Assembly (NCBI GenBank): GCA_016703225.1
Contig: JADJCM010000010.1
Coordinates: 186,001 to 250,000 of the forward strand
Reading direction: 5' to 3'
Length of the DNA: 64,000 nucleotides
Origin: Lysobacterales bacterium
GTDB lineage: Bacteria > Pseudomonadota > Gammaproteobacteria > Xanthomonadales > Ahniellaceae
The position numbers were made by a program, and so were the translations under genes. The stretch's first letter is position 1, and every line of letters begins with the position of its first letter. Positions 43,812 through 54,628 of the stretch are shown piece after piece. The notes under the pieces are model-generated. The model was not told the DNA's origin, searched no databases, and was given only the letters and a program-made list of their open reading frames with translations.

Positions 43812-46672
43812 TCGAAGCTCCCGGCGAAACCGGCGGAGGCGTGGTTCTCGAACTTGGTGTAGTGACCGAGGAAGGTGAGCTTGACGCTGCCGGTAGGGCC
43901 GTTGCGCTGCTTGCCGATGATGATTTCGGCGAGGCCCTTGTCCGGCGATTCCTTGTTGTAGTAATCGTCGCGGTAGATGAACACGATCACGTCGGCGTCT
44001 TGCTCGATCGCGCCGGACTCGCGCAGGTCGGCCATCACCGGGCGCTTGTCGGTGCGCTGTTCAAGCGAGCGGTTGAGCTGCGACAGCGCGATCACCGGCA
44101 CGTTCAGTTCCTTGGCCAGCGCCTTCAGGCTGCGCGAGATCTCCGAGATTTCGGTGGCGCGGTTTTCACGCGTGCCGGGCACCGCCATCAGCTGCAGGTA
44201 GTCGATCACGATCAAGCCGAGGTCGTGTTCGCGCTTGAGGCGCCGCGCGCGGGCGCGCAGCTCGCCCGGCGACAGCGACGGCGTGTCGTCGATGAAAATC
44301 TTGGCGTCCTTGAGCAGGGTGATCGCCGAACTCACCCGTGGCCAGTCGGCATCTTCGAGTTCGCCGGTGCGCAGATGCTGCTGGTTGATGCGGCCGAGCG
44401 AGGAAATCAGACGAAACGCCAGCTGCGACGCCGACATTTCCATCGAAAACACCGCCACCGCCTTCTTGCCCTTGATCGCCGCGTACTCGGCCATGTTCAG
44501 CGCCAGGGCAGTGTTGTGCACGCAGATGTCATTGGCGACGAAGTTGTGGGTGGCGGGTACGGTCAAGTCGTACACCTGCTTGTCGCCGAGCGGCGTGATC
44601 CGTTCGATGCGGTCCCAGAACACGTCGGAGTGCGCGAGCGCCATCAGTTCGGGTGCGTCGAGGACCATCGCGATCGCGGCCAGGTGCGGGCGCGTCAGCG
44701 CGCGACGACCGACATGGCTGTTGGAATCGTTGTAGCCGGCGCGGCGTGCGAGCTCGGCCCAGCTCATTGCACCCTTGGCCGCTGCAATCTGCTGCCAGAT
44801 GCTGGCCGGGATCAGGTCGACATTGCTGCGCTGGTTGCGGCCAAGCAGGGCGGTGCGAACCCGCGCGATGGCGGCGGCTTTGCCGTGGATGCCGATGGCG
44901 TCCACGAACTGCGCCAGCGACCCGGCATCGGTAATTTCGAGCTGCCAGCTCGAGCGGCGCGCGTCGCGATAGCGCACCCAGCGCTGGCGAAGCTTGGCGA
45001 CGATCCCGAAACGCAGCAGCAGGTGCTGGATTTGGCGCGCCAGCTTTTCGCTGACGCTGGCATAGCCGACCTGCGGCTGGCCGCTGCTGAGCACGCTCGC
45101 CCAGCCGTCGGTCGCGAACAGCCGGTTCAGGAACAGCGCGAGCTGTTCGCGCTGCAGTCGGAACACCGGCGCCGGCACGAATTTGCCGTGCGCCGACGGG
45201 CGCTCCAGGCCGAGTTGGCGCAGCCACAGCGTCAGCGCATTCGGCGTGTTGTGGCGGGCGGCCTGCGCCGTGGAAACATCCCAGTCGAGCAGTGCGCCCA
45301 GTCGTTCCGCAGTGGCCGCGTTCGGCACCGTGCGCGCCTGCATGCAGTGCGTGACGCTGGCCGCGCTCACGCCGACCGCGTGCGCCAGTTGCCGCTGCGG
45401 CAATGCTTGTGCCGCGAGCGCTTGCTGCAATCCCGCGGCGAAAGTGCGACGTTTTTCAATCACGCATTCGCTGTCGGCGCAGATGCGCCAGGTCGGTGTG
45501 CGGATGCGTTCGTGCGCGTGCTCCGGCGACGCCCGGACGCCGCCGAACTCGGCGACGCTGGCGACGAAGTCCGCAGCGATGTCCGGGTTGCCATCGGTGA
45601 AGCGCGGCGTGCTGCCGGTGAGGCCGCCGTCGCCGATCAGGTAGGCGAGCAGCTTGACCTCGCACTCCCGCCAGATTGCATCGCCAAAGGTATTCAGTAC
45701 CCGTGGCACGGCGATCCAGTCGCCGGCCTGCAGTTCGGCGAGCGGCTTCCATCCCTCCGGTGTGAGGAAAGGATGCGGCAGCGTCGTCTCGACCCTGCGA
45801 CCGAGCCGCGTGCCGACTTCGAACACCGGTTTCATGCCGTCGTCGATGTAGTCGCTGGGCAGCGTGCGGTGCAGCCGGAAATCGTCGCCTAGCGTGGCGA
45901 GGCCGGTATCGCGACGCGCAACGATTTCGGCCATGGTGACGATGCTGCCGTCGTCGGCAACCAGTTCGGCATCGTGCGACAGGCACTTTCCCATCGACGG
46001 TCTCGCCGCGAGGATGATCAGGTCGGAGGGCTGCAGACCGGCGGTCATCTCGTCGAAGTCGCGCAGTCCGGTGGCGATGCCGGTGACCGCGCCGCGGTTC
46101 TCGTAGCGGTGCTGCAGTTGCGCGAAGGCTTCCTTGACTGCCGCGCCCATGGTGACGAAGCCCTTGCGCCCGCGCGCGCCGGCCTCGGCGATGCGGAACA
46201 CCTTTTGCTCGGCGGTTTCCAGCAGTTCGTGGCTGGAGCGGCCCTCGGGCACGAAGGCGTCGCCGGCGATCTCGGTGCCGGCGTCGATCAGCTGTCGCAG
46301 CACCGACTTCTCGCGAACGATATCGGCATAGGAGACGATGTTCGCCGCGGACGGCGTGGTGTTGGCGAGCTCCAGGATGTAGCGCGATCCGCCGACCAGT
46401 TCGGCGATGCCCTGGGCGTCGAACCATTCGCCGAGGGTGACGGCATCGGCCGGCATGCCCTTGTTCGACAGTTCGCCGATGGCGCGGAAGATCAGCGCGT
46501 GGTCGCGACGATAGAAGTCCTGTTCGTTGATACGGTCGGCAACCTTGTCCCAGGCCTCGGCCGAGAGCATCAGTCCACCGAGCACGGCCTGTTCGGCCTC
46601 GACCGAATTCGGCGGAACCCGCAGTGCATCGACTTTCTTCGCGGCGGGGAAGGATTCGGGACGGGCGGCCAT
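43808..46672 (-). CDS. dnaB: Replicative DNA helicase with an intein
   Basis: The frame encodes a DnaB precursor. The N-terminal helicase domain begins PPNSVEAEQAVLGGLM. The RecA-like motor follows, split in its Walker A motif: ARPSMGK is followed by 491 intein residues, then TALALNMAEYAA. After splicing the helicase has 463 residues, close to the 471 of E. coli, and carries IDYLQLMAVPG and the R-finger region RGKQRNGP-like IIIGKQRNGPTGS. I prefer the ATG at 46672; a TTG 21 codons upstream is possible. Helicase activity should require splicing, because the P-loop is interrupted. It overlaps alr by four bases. Confidence 0.97.
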   Translation of the reverse strand: MAARPESFPAAKKVDALRVPPNSVEAEQAVLGGLMLSAEAWDKVADRINEQDFYRRDHALIFRAIGELSNKGMPADAVTLGEWFDAQGIAELVGGSRYILELANTTPSAANIVSYADIVREKSVLRQLIDAGTEIAGDAFVPEGRSSHELLETAEQKVFRIAEAGARGRKGFVTMGAAVKEAFAQLQHRYENRGAVTGIATGLRDFDEMTAGLQPSDLIILAARPSMGKCLSHDAELVADDGSIVTMAEIVARRDTGLATLGDDFRLHRTLPSDYIDDGMKPVFEVGTRLGRRVETTLPHPFLTPEGWKPLAELQAGDWIAVPRVLNTFGDAIWRECEVKLLAYLIGDGGLTGSTPRFTDGNPDIAADFVASVAEFGGVRASPEHAHERIRTPTWRICADSECVIEKRRTFAAGLQQALAAQALPQRQLAHAVGVSAASVTHCMQARTVPNAATAERLGALLDWDVSTAQAARHNTPNALTLWLRQLGLERPSAHGKFVPAPVFRLQREQLALFLNRLFATDGWASVLSSGQPQVGYASVSEKLARQIQHLLLRFGIVAKLRQRWVRYRDARRSSWQLEITDAGSLAQFVDAIGIHGKAAAIARVRTALLGRNQRSNVDLIPASIWQQIAAAKGAMSWAELARRAGYNDSNSHVGRRALTRPHLAAIAMVLDAPELMALAHSDVFWDRIERITPLGDKQVYDLTVPATHNFVANDICVHNTALALNMAEYAAIKGKKAVAVFSMEMSASQLAFRLISSLGRINQQHLRTGELEDADWPRVSSAITLLKDAKIFIDDTPSLSPGELRARARRLKREHDLGLIVIDYLQLMAVPGTRENRATEISEISRSLKALAKELNVPVIALSQLNRSLEQRTDKRPVMADLRESGAIEQDADVIVFIYRDDYYNKESPDKGLAEIIIGKQRNGPTGSVKLTFLGHYTKFENHASAGFAGSFE
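44513..45985 (-). other. In-frame intein (491 residues) with LAGLIDADG endonuclease and an XRE-like HTH segment
   Basis: Residue numbers are within the precursor counted from the upstream TTG at 46735. The intein runs from Cys251 (block A CLSHDAELVADDG) to Asn741, with His740-Asn741 followed by Thr742 of the Walker A. Block B is VETTLPHPFLTPEGW. Block F is VYDLTVPATHNFVANDICVHN-like and complete, so all splicing residues are present. Two LAGLIDADG helices, LLAYLIGDGG (363-371) and LFATDGWAS (539-547), keep their aspartates, so homing activity is possible. Residues about 432-485 (ALPQRQLAHAVGVSAASVTH and following) look like a Cro/XRE helix-turn-helix. A second HTH-like stretch lies near 655-700. 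Confidence 0.93.
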
Positions 46673-46854
46673 GGCGGTACTTCCTCGGGCAGGCGTGGAT
46701 GGTAGTGGCTGCAGTGTGGGTACCGTTGCAGACAAGGTTGTGGATAGATTCTGGACATCTCAGGGGCTGCGACCGTGGCGACGGTGCCGGAATGTCAACG
46801 ATTCGGTGCGCACCGGTAGTCGCATCGCCGCAGTTCGCCTATCATCGCCGGGTC

Positions 46855-47757
46855 ATGTCCGAGACCCGTGCCCTCACCATCCTGTTCGCCGACGTCAGCG
46901 GTTCGACCAAGCTGTTCGAGCTGCGCGGCGACGTCGAGGCGCGCGCCATCATCGCGCGTGTGCTCGAAGCCCTGACCGGCATTGCCGGCATCCATGGCGG
47001 CAAGCTGATCAAGACCATCGGCGACGAGATCATGTGCACCTTCCCCGGCGCGCTGAACGGCATCCTCGCCGCCGTCGACCTGCAGAAGCGGGTCTCGCAC
47101 GACGCCATCTTCGTCAAGGACAACGTCGGCATCCGCATCGGTCTGCACCACGGTGACGCCTTGGTCGAGGACGGCGATGTCTATGGCGACGCGGTGAATA
47201 CCGCCGCGCGCATGGCCTCGACCGCCAAGCGCGAGCAGATCGTCACCACCGCCAGCAGTCTGCGCGGCATGACCAACGTCGGCAGCATCAAGACGCGCCA
47301 GCTCGGCGCGGTGCGCGTCGCCGGCAAGATGGAACCGATCGAGATCGTCGACGTGATCTGGCAGGAAGACCTGTCCAACGTGACCACGGTGCAGCGCGCG
47401 ATCCGCCTCGACGACATTCCCGGAGCCGGGGGCGCCAAGCTGACGCTGCGCTACAAGGGTCGGATGATGGAGCTGGGCGCGGCCTCGCAGCCGTTCACGC
47501 TCGGTCGCGATCCGAACTCCAGCCTGGTGATCGACGCCGAGTGGGTTTCGCGCAACCACGCCTCGATCGAGTTCAAACGCGGCTACTTCATGATCGGTGA
47601 CCGCAGCACCAATGGCACCTTCGTGCGCCTCGGAGAAGACGAAGAACTGCGCCTGCACCGCGACGAGATCCATCTGCGCAAGTCCGGCACGATCAGTCTG
47701 GGTCAGGCCGGAGCGATCAATACCGAGCACATCCTGTACTACCAGTGCACGCCCTGA
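46855..47757 (+). CDS. Class III adenylate cyclase-FHA domain protein
   Basis: A 300-residue soluble signalling protein. Residues 1-170 are a class III nucleotide cyclase domain. The metal aspartates are in ILFADVSGSTKLFEL and KTIGDEIMCTFP. The Lys of GGKLIKTIGDE suggests ATP, and the transition-state Asn and Arg are in GDAVNTAARMAS. Residues about 205-300 are an FHA phosphothreonine-binding domain with FTLGRDPNSS, VSRNHASIEF and RSTNGTFVRLG. It has no membrane helix. Cyclase activity is likely by motif, with control through binding of a phosphorylated partner. It is divergent from dnaB and has its own unit ending in a hairpin. Confidence 0.93.
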   Translation: MSETRALTILFADVSGSTKLFELRGDVEARAIIARVLEALTGIAGIHGGKLIKTIGDEIMCTFPGALNGILAAVDLQKRVSHDAIFVKDNVGIRIGLHHGDALVEDGDVYGDAVNTAARMASTAKREQIVTTASSLRGMTNVGSIKTRQLGAVRVAGKMEPIEIVDVIWQEDLSNVTTVQRAIRLDDIPGAGGAKLTLRYKGRMMELGAASQPFTLGRDPNSSLVIDAEWVSRNHASIEFKRGYFMIGDRSTNGTFVRLGEDEELRLHRDEIHLRKSGTISLGQAGAINTEHILYYQCTP

Positions 47758-47787
47758 CCAGGTTCGCGCACTGGTTCTCCGATCGCG

Positions 47788-47814
47788 ATTGCGCCGGCCT
47801 CGTGCCGGCGCAAT
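47788..47814. terminator. Hairpin between converging cyclase-FHA and DUF3011 genes
   Basis: ATTGCGCCGGC, loop CTCGT, GCCGGCGCAAT form a perfect 11-bp stem, followed by GCGTTTC on the plus strand. It is a likely bidirectional terminator. Confidence 0.7.
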
Positions 47815-47826
47815 GCGTTTCCGGGT

Positions 47827-48840
47827 TCAGTCGATCACGAAGTCGCCGCGGCAGCCGCGGTCAACCCAGACGCCACGGCGGTCCCAGCCCCAGCTGACGC
47901 CTTCCTGGCACGGCGTCTTGCTGACCTGGCGGTCGAGCCGTGCGCCGTAGCGGATGTCGGCCGGGCAGACACGCCGACGACCCTCGATCGATTCGCAGCG
48001 CAGTACGTTGTAGCCGCCATAGCCGCCGCCGGGCGGGCGGTAGCCTGGATCGACGCGGAACTCGCCGCGGCAGCCGCCGGAAACGTAGATCCCGCGGGGG
48101 TTGAAGTTCCAGTTGCTGCCGAGCGTGCAACGGGTGCGACTCACCTGGCGCTCCAGTTCAACGCGGCCGCGGCCGATGTCGAACGGACAGAATGCCTGGC
48201 GCAGATCGATCGATTCACAGCGGATCAGGTACTCGTCTTCCAGACCCCAGTCGGGCTCGCCGTAACCGGGTTGGCCGTAGCCGGGCGGGCCGTAGCCGGA
48301 TCCGCCGGTCTGGAATTCGCCGCGGCAGCCGCGATCGACCCAGATGAAACCGTTGTCGTAGCCCCAGGTGCGGCCGGCCACGCAGACGCCACGGCTCATT
48401 TGCCGGATCAGCTCGACGCCACCGCGAGTATCCGCCGCGCAGCGCGCGTAGCGGCTGTCGATGGATTCGCAAACCACCGAATCGGCGTAGCCGGGCTGGC
48501 CGCCACCGTCATGCTCGCCATAGCCGTCCCCAGGGTGCGCCGGTGATTGCGAGCCGATTTCGAACTTGCCGGCGCAGCCGCCGCTGACCCAGATGCCCCC
48601 CGCACGCGTGCCCCAGGTGCGACCCTGGGTGCAGCGACCGTAGGAAAGTTCTTCGGTCAAGCGTACGCCGTAGCGGGTTTCCGCCGGACAGAAGCTCTCG
48701 CGGCCATTGGGTGATTCGCACACGATCAACCCATAGGACGTGTGCTTCGCCTGCGGTTGCGCCTGGGTGGTCGGGGCTGCGAGCAGCGCCAACAGCCCCG
48801 CGCTGAACAGTCCGGCCAGTTGCAGCATTCGGTATCGCAT
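47827..48840 (-). CDS. Secreted protein with four DUF3011 repeats
   Basis: A 337-residue exported protein (signal ending APTTQA/QPQA). It has four copies of a roughly 60-residue repeat, each with a C-E-S start, a CP/CA pair, a Q/E-LS element, a Cys-x-G-x-x-WG step and a final GIWV-GC-G-F. The linkers are Gly/Pro/Tyr-rich (GYGPPGYGQPGYGEPDWG). These are DUF3011 repeats; each keeps four Cys, probably two disulfides, suited to the periplasm or surface. Function of the family is unknown; the pattern suggests ligand binding. The gene converges with the cyclase-FHA gene. Confidence 0.88.
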   Translation of the reverse strand: MRYRMLQLAGLFSAGLLALLAAPTTQAQPQAKHTSYGLIVCESPNGRESFCPAETRYGVRLTEELSYGRCTQGRTWGTRAGGIWVSGGCAGKFEIGSQSPAHPGDGYGEHDGGGQPGYADSVVCESIDSRYARCAADTRGGVELIRQMSRGVCVAGRTWGYDNGFIWVDRGCRGEFQTGGSGYGPPGYGQPGYGEPDWGLEDEYLIRCESIDLRQAFCPFDIGRGRVELERQVSRTRCTLGSNWNFNPRGIYVSGGCRGEFRVDPGYRPPGGGYGGYNVLRCESIEGRRRVCPADIRYGARLDRQVSKTPCQEGVSWGWDRRGVWVDRGCRGDFVID

Positions 48841-48953
48841 CGTCGCTCTCCGCTTGAGGAGGCCGAAGTGTGCGACGAACGCGGCATTCGGGCAATGCGC
48901 CCGGATGCGCTGGCTCAGCGCGCGTTGCGCAACGGCAACGCGCGCCGAATGGC

Positions 48954-50804
<1,851 letters not shown>

Positions 50805-50946
50805 CGGAGATCCGTTCCGGACAGGGATTGCCGGTGGTTGGGTAGGGAAAACGGGGGGCGCGGGGCGCCGAGAGGCGGCGGAGTATAGCCGAGCCGGATG
50901 ACAATCCGACTCGCATCGGTGAAACCCGTTCAGGCATCATCCGCGG

Positions 50947-51606
50947 ATGAACGCCAAGCTCCGCATCTTCCTCGCCGCAGTCACGGCCACGCTGTTCTGC
51001 ATCGGCTTCGCCATCGACCTGGATTGGCGGTTGATGTTGGTGCTGAAACTGGTGCCGGTCGCGCTGGCGCTGGATTGGCTGCGCGCGCAGGGCGAACCCG
51101 GTCGATATCGGTTCTGGATCGCAGTCGGTCTCGGCTGGTCCCTGCTCGGAGATGCCCTGTTGGCATTGCCGGAGGACCGCTTCATCGCCGGGCTGGTCGC
51201 GTTCCTGCTCGCGCATGTGGTGTACATCGCCGCCTATCTCGGGCGATCGCGCGCGCCGGCAGCAAGCTGGTTGGGCGCGGCCGCACTCGCGGTCGTCGGC
51301 ATCCTGCTGGCCTTGCACCGCTTCGGCGAACTCGGGCCGATGCGTTTGCCAGTGACGATCTATGCGCTCGTGATCGGCGTGATGTTGTGGCGTGCCGCAG
51401 CACTGGCCGCGCTCGACCGCGCTGGTCGCTGGGCGCTGATCGGCGCGGTCCTGTTTGTGGCCAGCGATGCGGTGCTGGCCTGGAACCGTTTCGTCGATCA
51501 CGAACCGGCGCTGCGTTATCTCAACATCCTGCTGTACTGGGCCGGGCAGTGGGGCATCGCCGCGTCGGTGGTGCTGCATCGTGCCGGGCTGCGGGCGCGG
51601 CTATGA
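50947..51606 (+). CDS. YhhN-family membrane protein (lysoplasmalogenase-like)
   Basis: A 219-residue integral membrane protein with about eight helices. It carries the family's acidic motifs GWSLLGDALLALPEDRF in the second helix pair and LFVASDAVLAWNRF in the seventh helix. Members of this family include lysoplasmalogenases, which cleave the vinyl-ether bond of lysoplasmalogens. In bacteria the role is mostly unknown. It ends 28 bases before the cyclophilin gene on the same strand. Confidence 0.9.
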   Translation: MNAKLRIFLAAVTATLFCIGFAIDLDWRLMLVLKLVPVALALDWLRAQGEPGRYRFWIAVGLGWSLLGDALLALPEDRFIAGLVAFLLAHVVYIAAYLGRSRAPAASWLGAAALAVVGILLALHRFGELGPMRLPVTIYALVIGVMLWRAAALAALDRAGRWALIGAVLFVASDAVLAWNRFVDHEPALRYLNILLYWAGQWGIAASVVLHRAGLRARL

Positions 51607-51634
51607 TGCGCGCCCCGAACCCAAGGAGCCCGTC

Positions 51635-52153
51635 ATGTCCAACCTGCAAGCCCAGATCAACCTCGGTCGCGGCACCATCCACGTCCAGCTGTTTGCCGAC
51701 CAGGCGCCGTTCACCGTCGCCAATTTCGTCAACCTCGCGCGTCGCAAGTACTACGACGGACTCAGCTTTCACCGCGTGATCCCGGACTTCATGATTCAGG
51801 GCGGCTGCCCCGAGGGCAGCGGTCGCGGTGGCCCCGGCTACAAGTTCGACGACGAAATCGTGCCCGCGCTGCGTCACGAGAAGGGCGTGCTGTCGATGGC
51901 CAACGCCGGTTCCTTCGGCGGCAAGGGCACCAATGGCAGCCAGTTCTTCATCACCCACGTCGCCACCCCGTGGCTGGATGGCAAGCACACCGTGTTCGGC
52001 AAGGTCGTCGGTGCCGCCGACCAGACCCTGGTCGACGCCGTTCGTCAGGGCGACACGATCGGCTCGATCACCATCGAAGGCGACTACAGCGCGCTATTCG
52101 ACAAGACCCGTGCCCAGCTCGACGCCTGGAACGCGATTCTCGACCAGCGCTGA
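51635..52153 (+). CDS. Cytoplasmic cyclophilin-type peptidyl-prolyl isomerase
   Basis: A 172-residue single-domain cyclophilin with no signal peptide, so cytoplasmic (PpiB type). The active-site motifs are complete: FHRVIPDFMIQGG with the catalytic Arg, GVLSMANAG and NGSQFFITHVATPWLDGKH. It catalyses cis-trans isomerisation of Xaa-Pro bonds. The ATG at 51635 has AAGGAG 7 bases upstream; the longer open frame upstream is inside yhhN. Confidence 0.96.
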   Translation: MSNLQAQINLGRGTIHVQLFADQAPFTVANFVNLARRKYYDGLSFHRVIPDFMIQGGCPEGSGRGGPGYKFDDEIVPALRHEKGVLSMANAGSFGGKGTNGSQFFITHVATPWLDGKHTVFGKVVGAADQTLVDAVRQGDTIGSITIEGDYSALFDKTRAQLDAWNAILDQR

Positions 52154-52248
52154 TTCGGCATCTGCGGGGCTCCAGTGGGGGCGAGTCGAGGCTCGCTATG
52201 CTTGTGCTCGCCTGGCGGCGGTTCGTCGCCGCGTCCAAGGAGTTGCCC

Positions 52249-52818
52249 GTGCGCGTTTCTGCCGTTGTGCTGATGGTTGGGGTGCTGTCCGGTTCGCTGG
52301 TTTCCGCCGCAGAGCCGGCAGAGATCCGGCGTGAACCGCTGCCGCTGCAAGTTCAGCAGCCGGTGCAGGACCTGAGTGTGCTGGCACCCGGTTTGCGCGA
52401 GTGGGTGGAGAGCGAGGGGCAGCGGCGCGCGCGCAGCGAGGCGGAACCGCACCCCGACGAGCTGCGTGCCGCGGTACGCGAGCGTTTGCAGGGCCAGTCG
52501 TTTTCGGATGTCGATGTCGAGGCCCTGGTGCAACTCGTGTTGGTGCAGTGTGCCGCGCAGGCGGAGGCGGATCTGCGTGACCTGACCGCGGCGATGCAGG
52601 CGCAAAAGGAGCGCCGCGGCAGTGCCCGCCAGCCGGACAACGCGATCACGCCGACTGCGAGATCCGTCCAGTCGGTTCAGCGCGTGGACCGCGAAAGTCT
52701 GCAGCAGCTGAAGCTGCAGCAGGCGATGGATCGACGCGAGAAGGCACTCGAGGTGCTGGCGAACCTGCTCAAGAAGCAGTCCGACACATCCATGTCCGCC
52801 ATCCAGAACCTCAAGTAG
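52249..52818 (+). CDS. Exported Gln-rich coiled-coil protein of unknown function
   Basis: A 189-residue protein with a signal peptide (MRVSAVVLMVGVLSGSLVSA). The mature part is highly charged and helical, rich in Gln and Arg, with ESLQQLKLQQAMDRREKALE near the end suggesting a coiled coil. I chose the GTG at 52249 because AAGGAG lies six bases before it and the signal peptide follows directly. An ATG at 52198 gives 17 further residues but has no such site. Family not recognised. Confidence 0.7.
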   Translation: MRVSAVVLMVGVLSGSLVSAAEPAEIRREPLPLQVQQPVQDLSVLAPGLREWVESEGQRRARSEAEPHPDELRAAVRERLQGQSFSDVDVEALVQLVLVQCAAQAEADLRDLTAAMQAQKERRGSARQPDNAITPTARSVQSVQRVDRESLQQLKLQQAMDRREKALEVLANLLKKQSDTSMSAIQNLK

Positions 52819-52848
52819 GCGGTGCTGCGGGTTCGCGAGCAACACCCG

Positions 52849-53445
52849 CTACTTGCGGATGCGGAGGCTGGCCAGCAACTGATCGACGTGGGCGGCATCG
52901 CGCGGGTGGTAGTACTCCGCCGGCGCCGAGAACCAGATCAGGTTCAGTTTTTTCTTGCGCTCGAAGAAGGTGAGGTTGCCGAGGTAGTGCAGGCCGTTGC
53001 CGAGGTCGAAAGCGACGTCGAAGCGGAACGCGGTGGTGTCACCGATCGTGAGCGGGTGCAGGTTGCTGGTGCGCACGTTGGCCACGCCGAGTTCGGTGAT
53101 GGCGTCGCGCAGCACCGCCTCGATCTCGGGGGCGTCCATGCCGGTGCGGTAGAAGGCCCCGTCGGGGTGGCGCTTGCTCGCGCGACCGGCGCCGAAAACG
53201 TGGTACCTGTCGCGGATGTTGCCGAGGTACAGCAGGCGGTTCAACGCGCTGCCGTCGATGGTCCAGAGTTCACCGTCGTAGAAGCGGTAACGTGCCCACT
53301 CGTTCGGTGCAGTCACTTCGATGATGCGCGCCACGCGCGTCGGTTCGTCCGCGCGCACCAGTCCCGGAGGTCCACCGCAGGCGACCAGCAGCAGCGACGC
53401 GGCGACCGCGAGCCAGCGAAGAGGACGGAGATCAATGGTTCGCAT
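52849..53445 (-). CDS. Lipoprotein of unknown function, third gene of a three-gene export unit
   Basis: A 198-residue lipoprotein: the signal (WLAVAASLLLVAC) ends in a lipobox LLVA/C. The mature part has beta-rich segments (EWARYRFYDGELWTIDGSAL; FRFDVAFDLGNGLHYLGNL), and no enzyme motif is visible. The start overlaps the end of the M48 protease gene by 14 bases, so it is the last gene of a unit with that protease and another lipoprotein. Family not recognised. Confidence 0.78.
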   Translation of the reverse strand: MRTIDLRPLRWLAVAASLLLVACGGPPGLVRADEPTRVARIIEVTAPNEWARYRFYDGELWTIDGSALNRLLYLGNIRDRYHVFGAGRASKRHPDGAFYRTGMDAPEIEAVLRDAITELGVANVRTSNLHPLTIGDTTAFRFDVAFDLGNGLHYLGNLTFFERKKKLNLIWFSAPAEYYHPRDAAHVDQLLASLRIRK

Positions 53446-54628
53446 GGTCGGCTCCGATGGCTTGCGCCAGGTAGTGCTCGATGGTGGCGCGATCGGCCGC
53501 ATCGGGAACTTGTCGCAGATACTCGCGCCATTCGACTGCGGCCTGCTGTGGCAGCTGTATGCTGCGGTACATGAAACCGAGGTCGCGATGCGCGATCGGC
53601 GGGTAGCCGGGCACGCGCATGGCGGCACGGTAGGCGTCGATGGCGCGCTTATCGTCGCCGCCGGCGCGACGCTTGCGGAACAGTTCGCCGCGGTAGTACT
53701 CGATCCAGGCCAGATGCGCGCCCTGGGCGCGCTGTTGCAGACGATCGAGCAGGACAATGGTCTGCGGATAGTGCCGGCGTCCCATCTCGTCTTCGAGCCA
53801 ACTGGCGAAGAAGGGTGCGGTGGCGGCGCGGAACTCGGCTTCGCCGGTGCGCGTTCCGGCATCTACAAACGCTTCCGCCGCTTCGCGCAGCGTGGTCATG
53901 CGTTCCTCGGTCGCCGGATGCGTGGCGAAGATGCCGGAAGGCTTGGTACGGTCGCGGGCGTTATCCTCGGCGAGCAGTCCCTGCCACAGCGTGGCGCCCT
54001 GGTCGGCGCGGTAGCCAAGGCGGACGGCACGGTCGAAACCCTCGGTATCGGATTCGCGCTCGGCGTCGCGGCCGTACTTGTACAGCGAGGCGTAGGCGAC
54101 AAGTTGGGTGACATCGAAGATGTCGTGGGCGTCCTGGGTGCCGCTGCGCGCCGCGACCAGCTGCAGCAGACTGAGTGCATTCATGATGTCCTTGGCGCGG
54201 CGCCACTGTTTGATCGAATGTTGGTGCGTGAAATGGCCGATCTCGTGGCCGAGCACGAAGCCGATCTGGGCCTCGTTTTCCGAGCGCAACAGGGCGCCGG
54301 TCCAGACCTGCATCACGCCATTCGGTGCCATGCTGGCGTTGAAGTAGGGGCGTCGCAGGACATAGACGCGGATGTCGTTGCAGTAGTCGCCGGCGATGTC
54401 GCAGACCAGTTTGCGGACATAGGCATTGAGTGCTGGGTCGCGCACCAGCAGCGGCGAGCGTTGCAGCGACAGTTCGGCCTGGTCGAGCGCCAGCCATAAC
54501 CCGGCTTCGTCGGTGTCCTCGGCCGGACGTTCCCCGGGCGCCATGTCACGCAAGGGCTGTTGCGAAGCGCAGCCGCCGAGCAAGGCCACACCGGCCACGA
54601 GCGCAAACCACCGCGGCAGGCGGCTCAC
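53432..54628 (-). CDS. M48-family metalloprotease lipoprotein with TPR-like tail (BepA-like)
   Basis: This 398-residue protein has a lipobox signal (VALLGG/C, Cys20), so it is probably attached to the outer membrane facing the periplasm. The zinc protease motif is HEIGHFTHQH near residue 127, and the third ligand is in the ERESDTEGFDRA helix. The C-terminal third (about 290-390) consists of helical repeat pairs resembling TPRs. The layout is that of BepA, which removes stalled LptD and other misassembled outer-membrane proteins. Its partners here are two overlapping lipoprotein genes. Confidence 0.92.
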   Translation of the reverse strand: MSRLPRWFALVAGVALLGGCASQQPLRDMAPGERPAEDTDEAGLWLALDQAELSLQRSPLLVRDPALNAYVRKLVCDIAGDYCNDIRVYVLRRPYFNASMAPNGVMQVWTGALLRSENEAQIGFVLGHEIGHFTHQHSIKQWRRAKDIMNALSLLQLVAARSGTQDAHDIFDVTQLVAYASLYKYGRDAERESDTEGFDRAVRLGYRADQGATLWQGLLAEDNARDRTKPSGIFATHPATEERMTTLREAAEAFVDAGTRTGEAEFRAATAPFFASWLEDEMGRRHYPQTIVLLDRLQQRAQGAHLAWIEYYRGELFRKRRAGGDDKRAIDAYRAAMRVPGYPPIAHRDLGFMYRSIQLPQQAAVEWREYLRQVPDAADRATIEHYLAQAIGADHANH

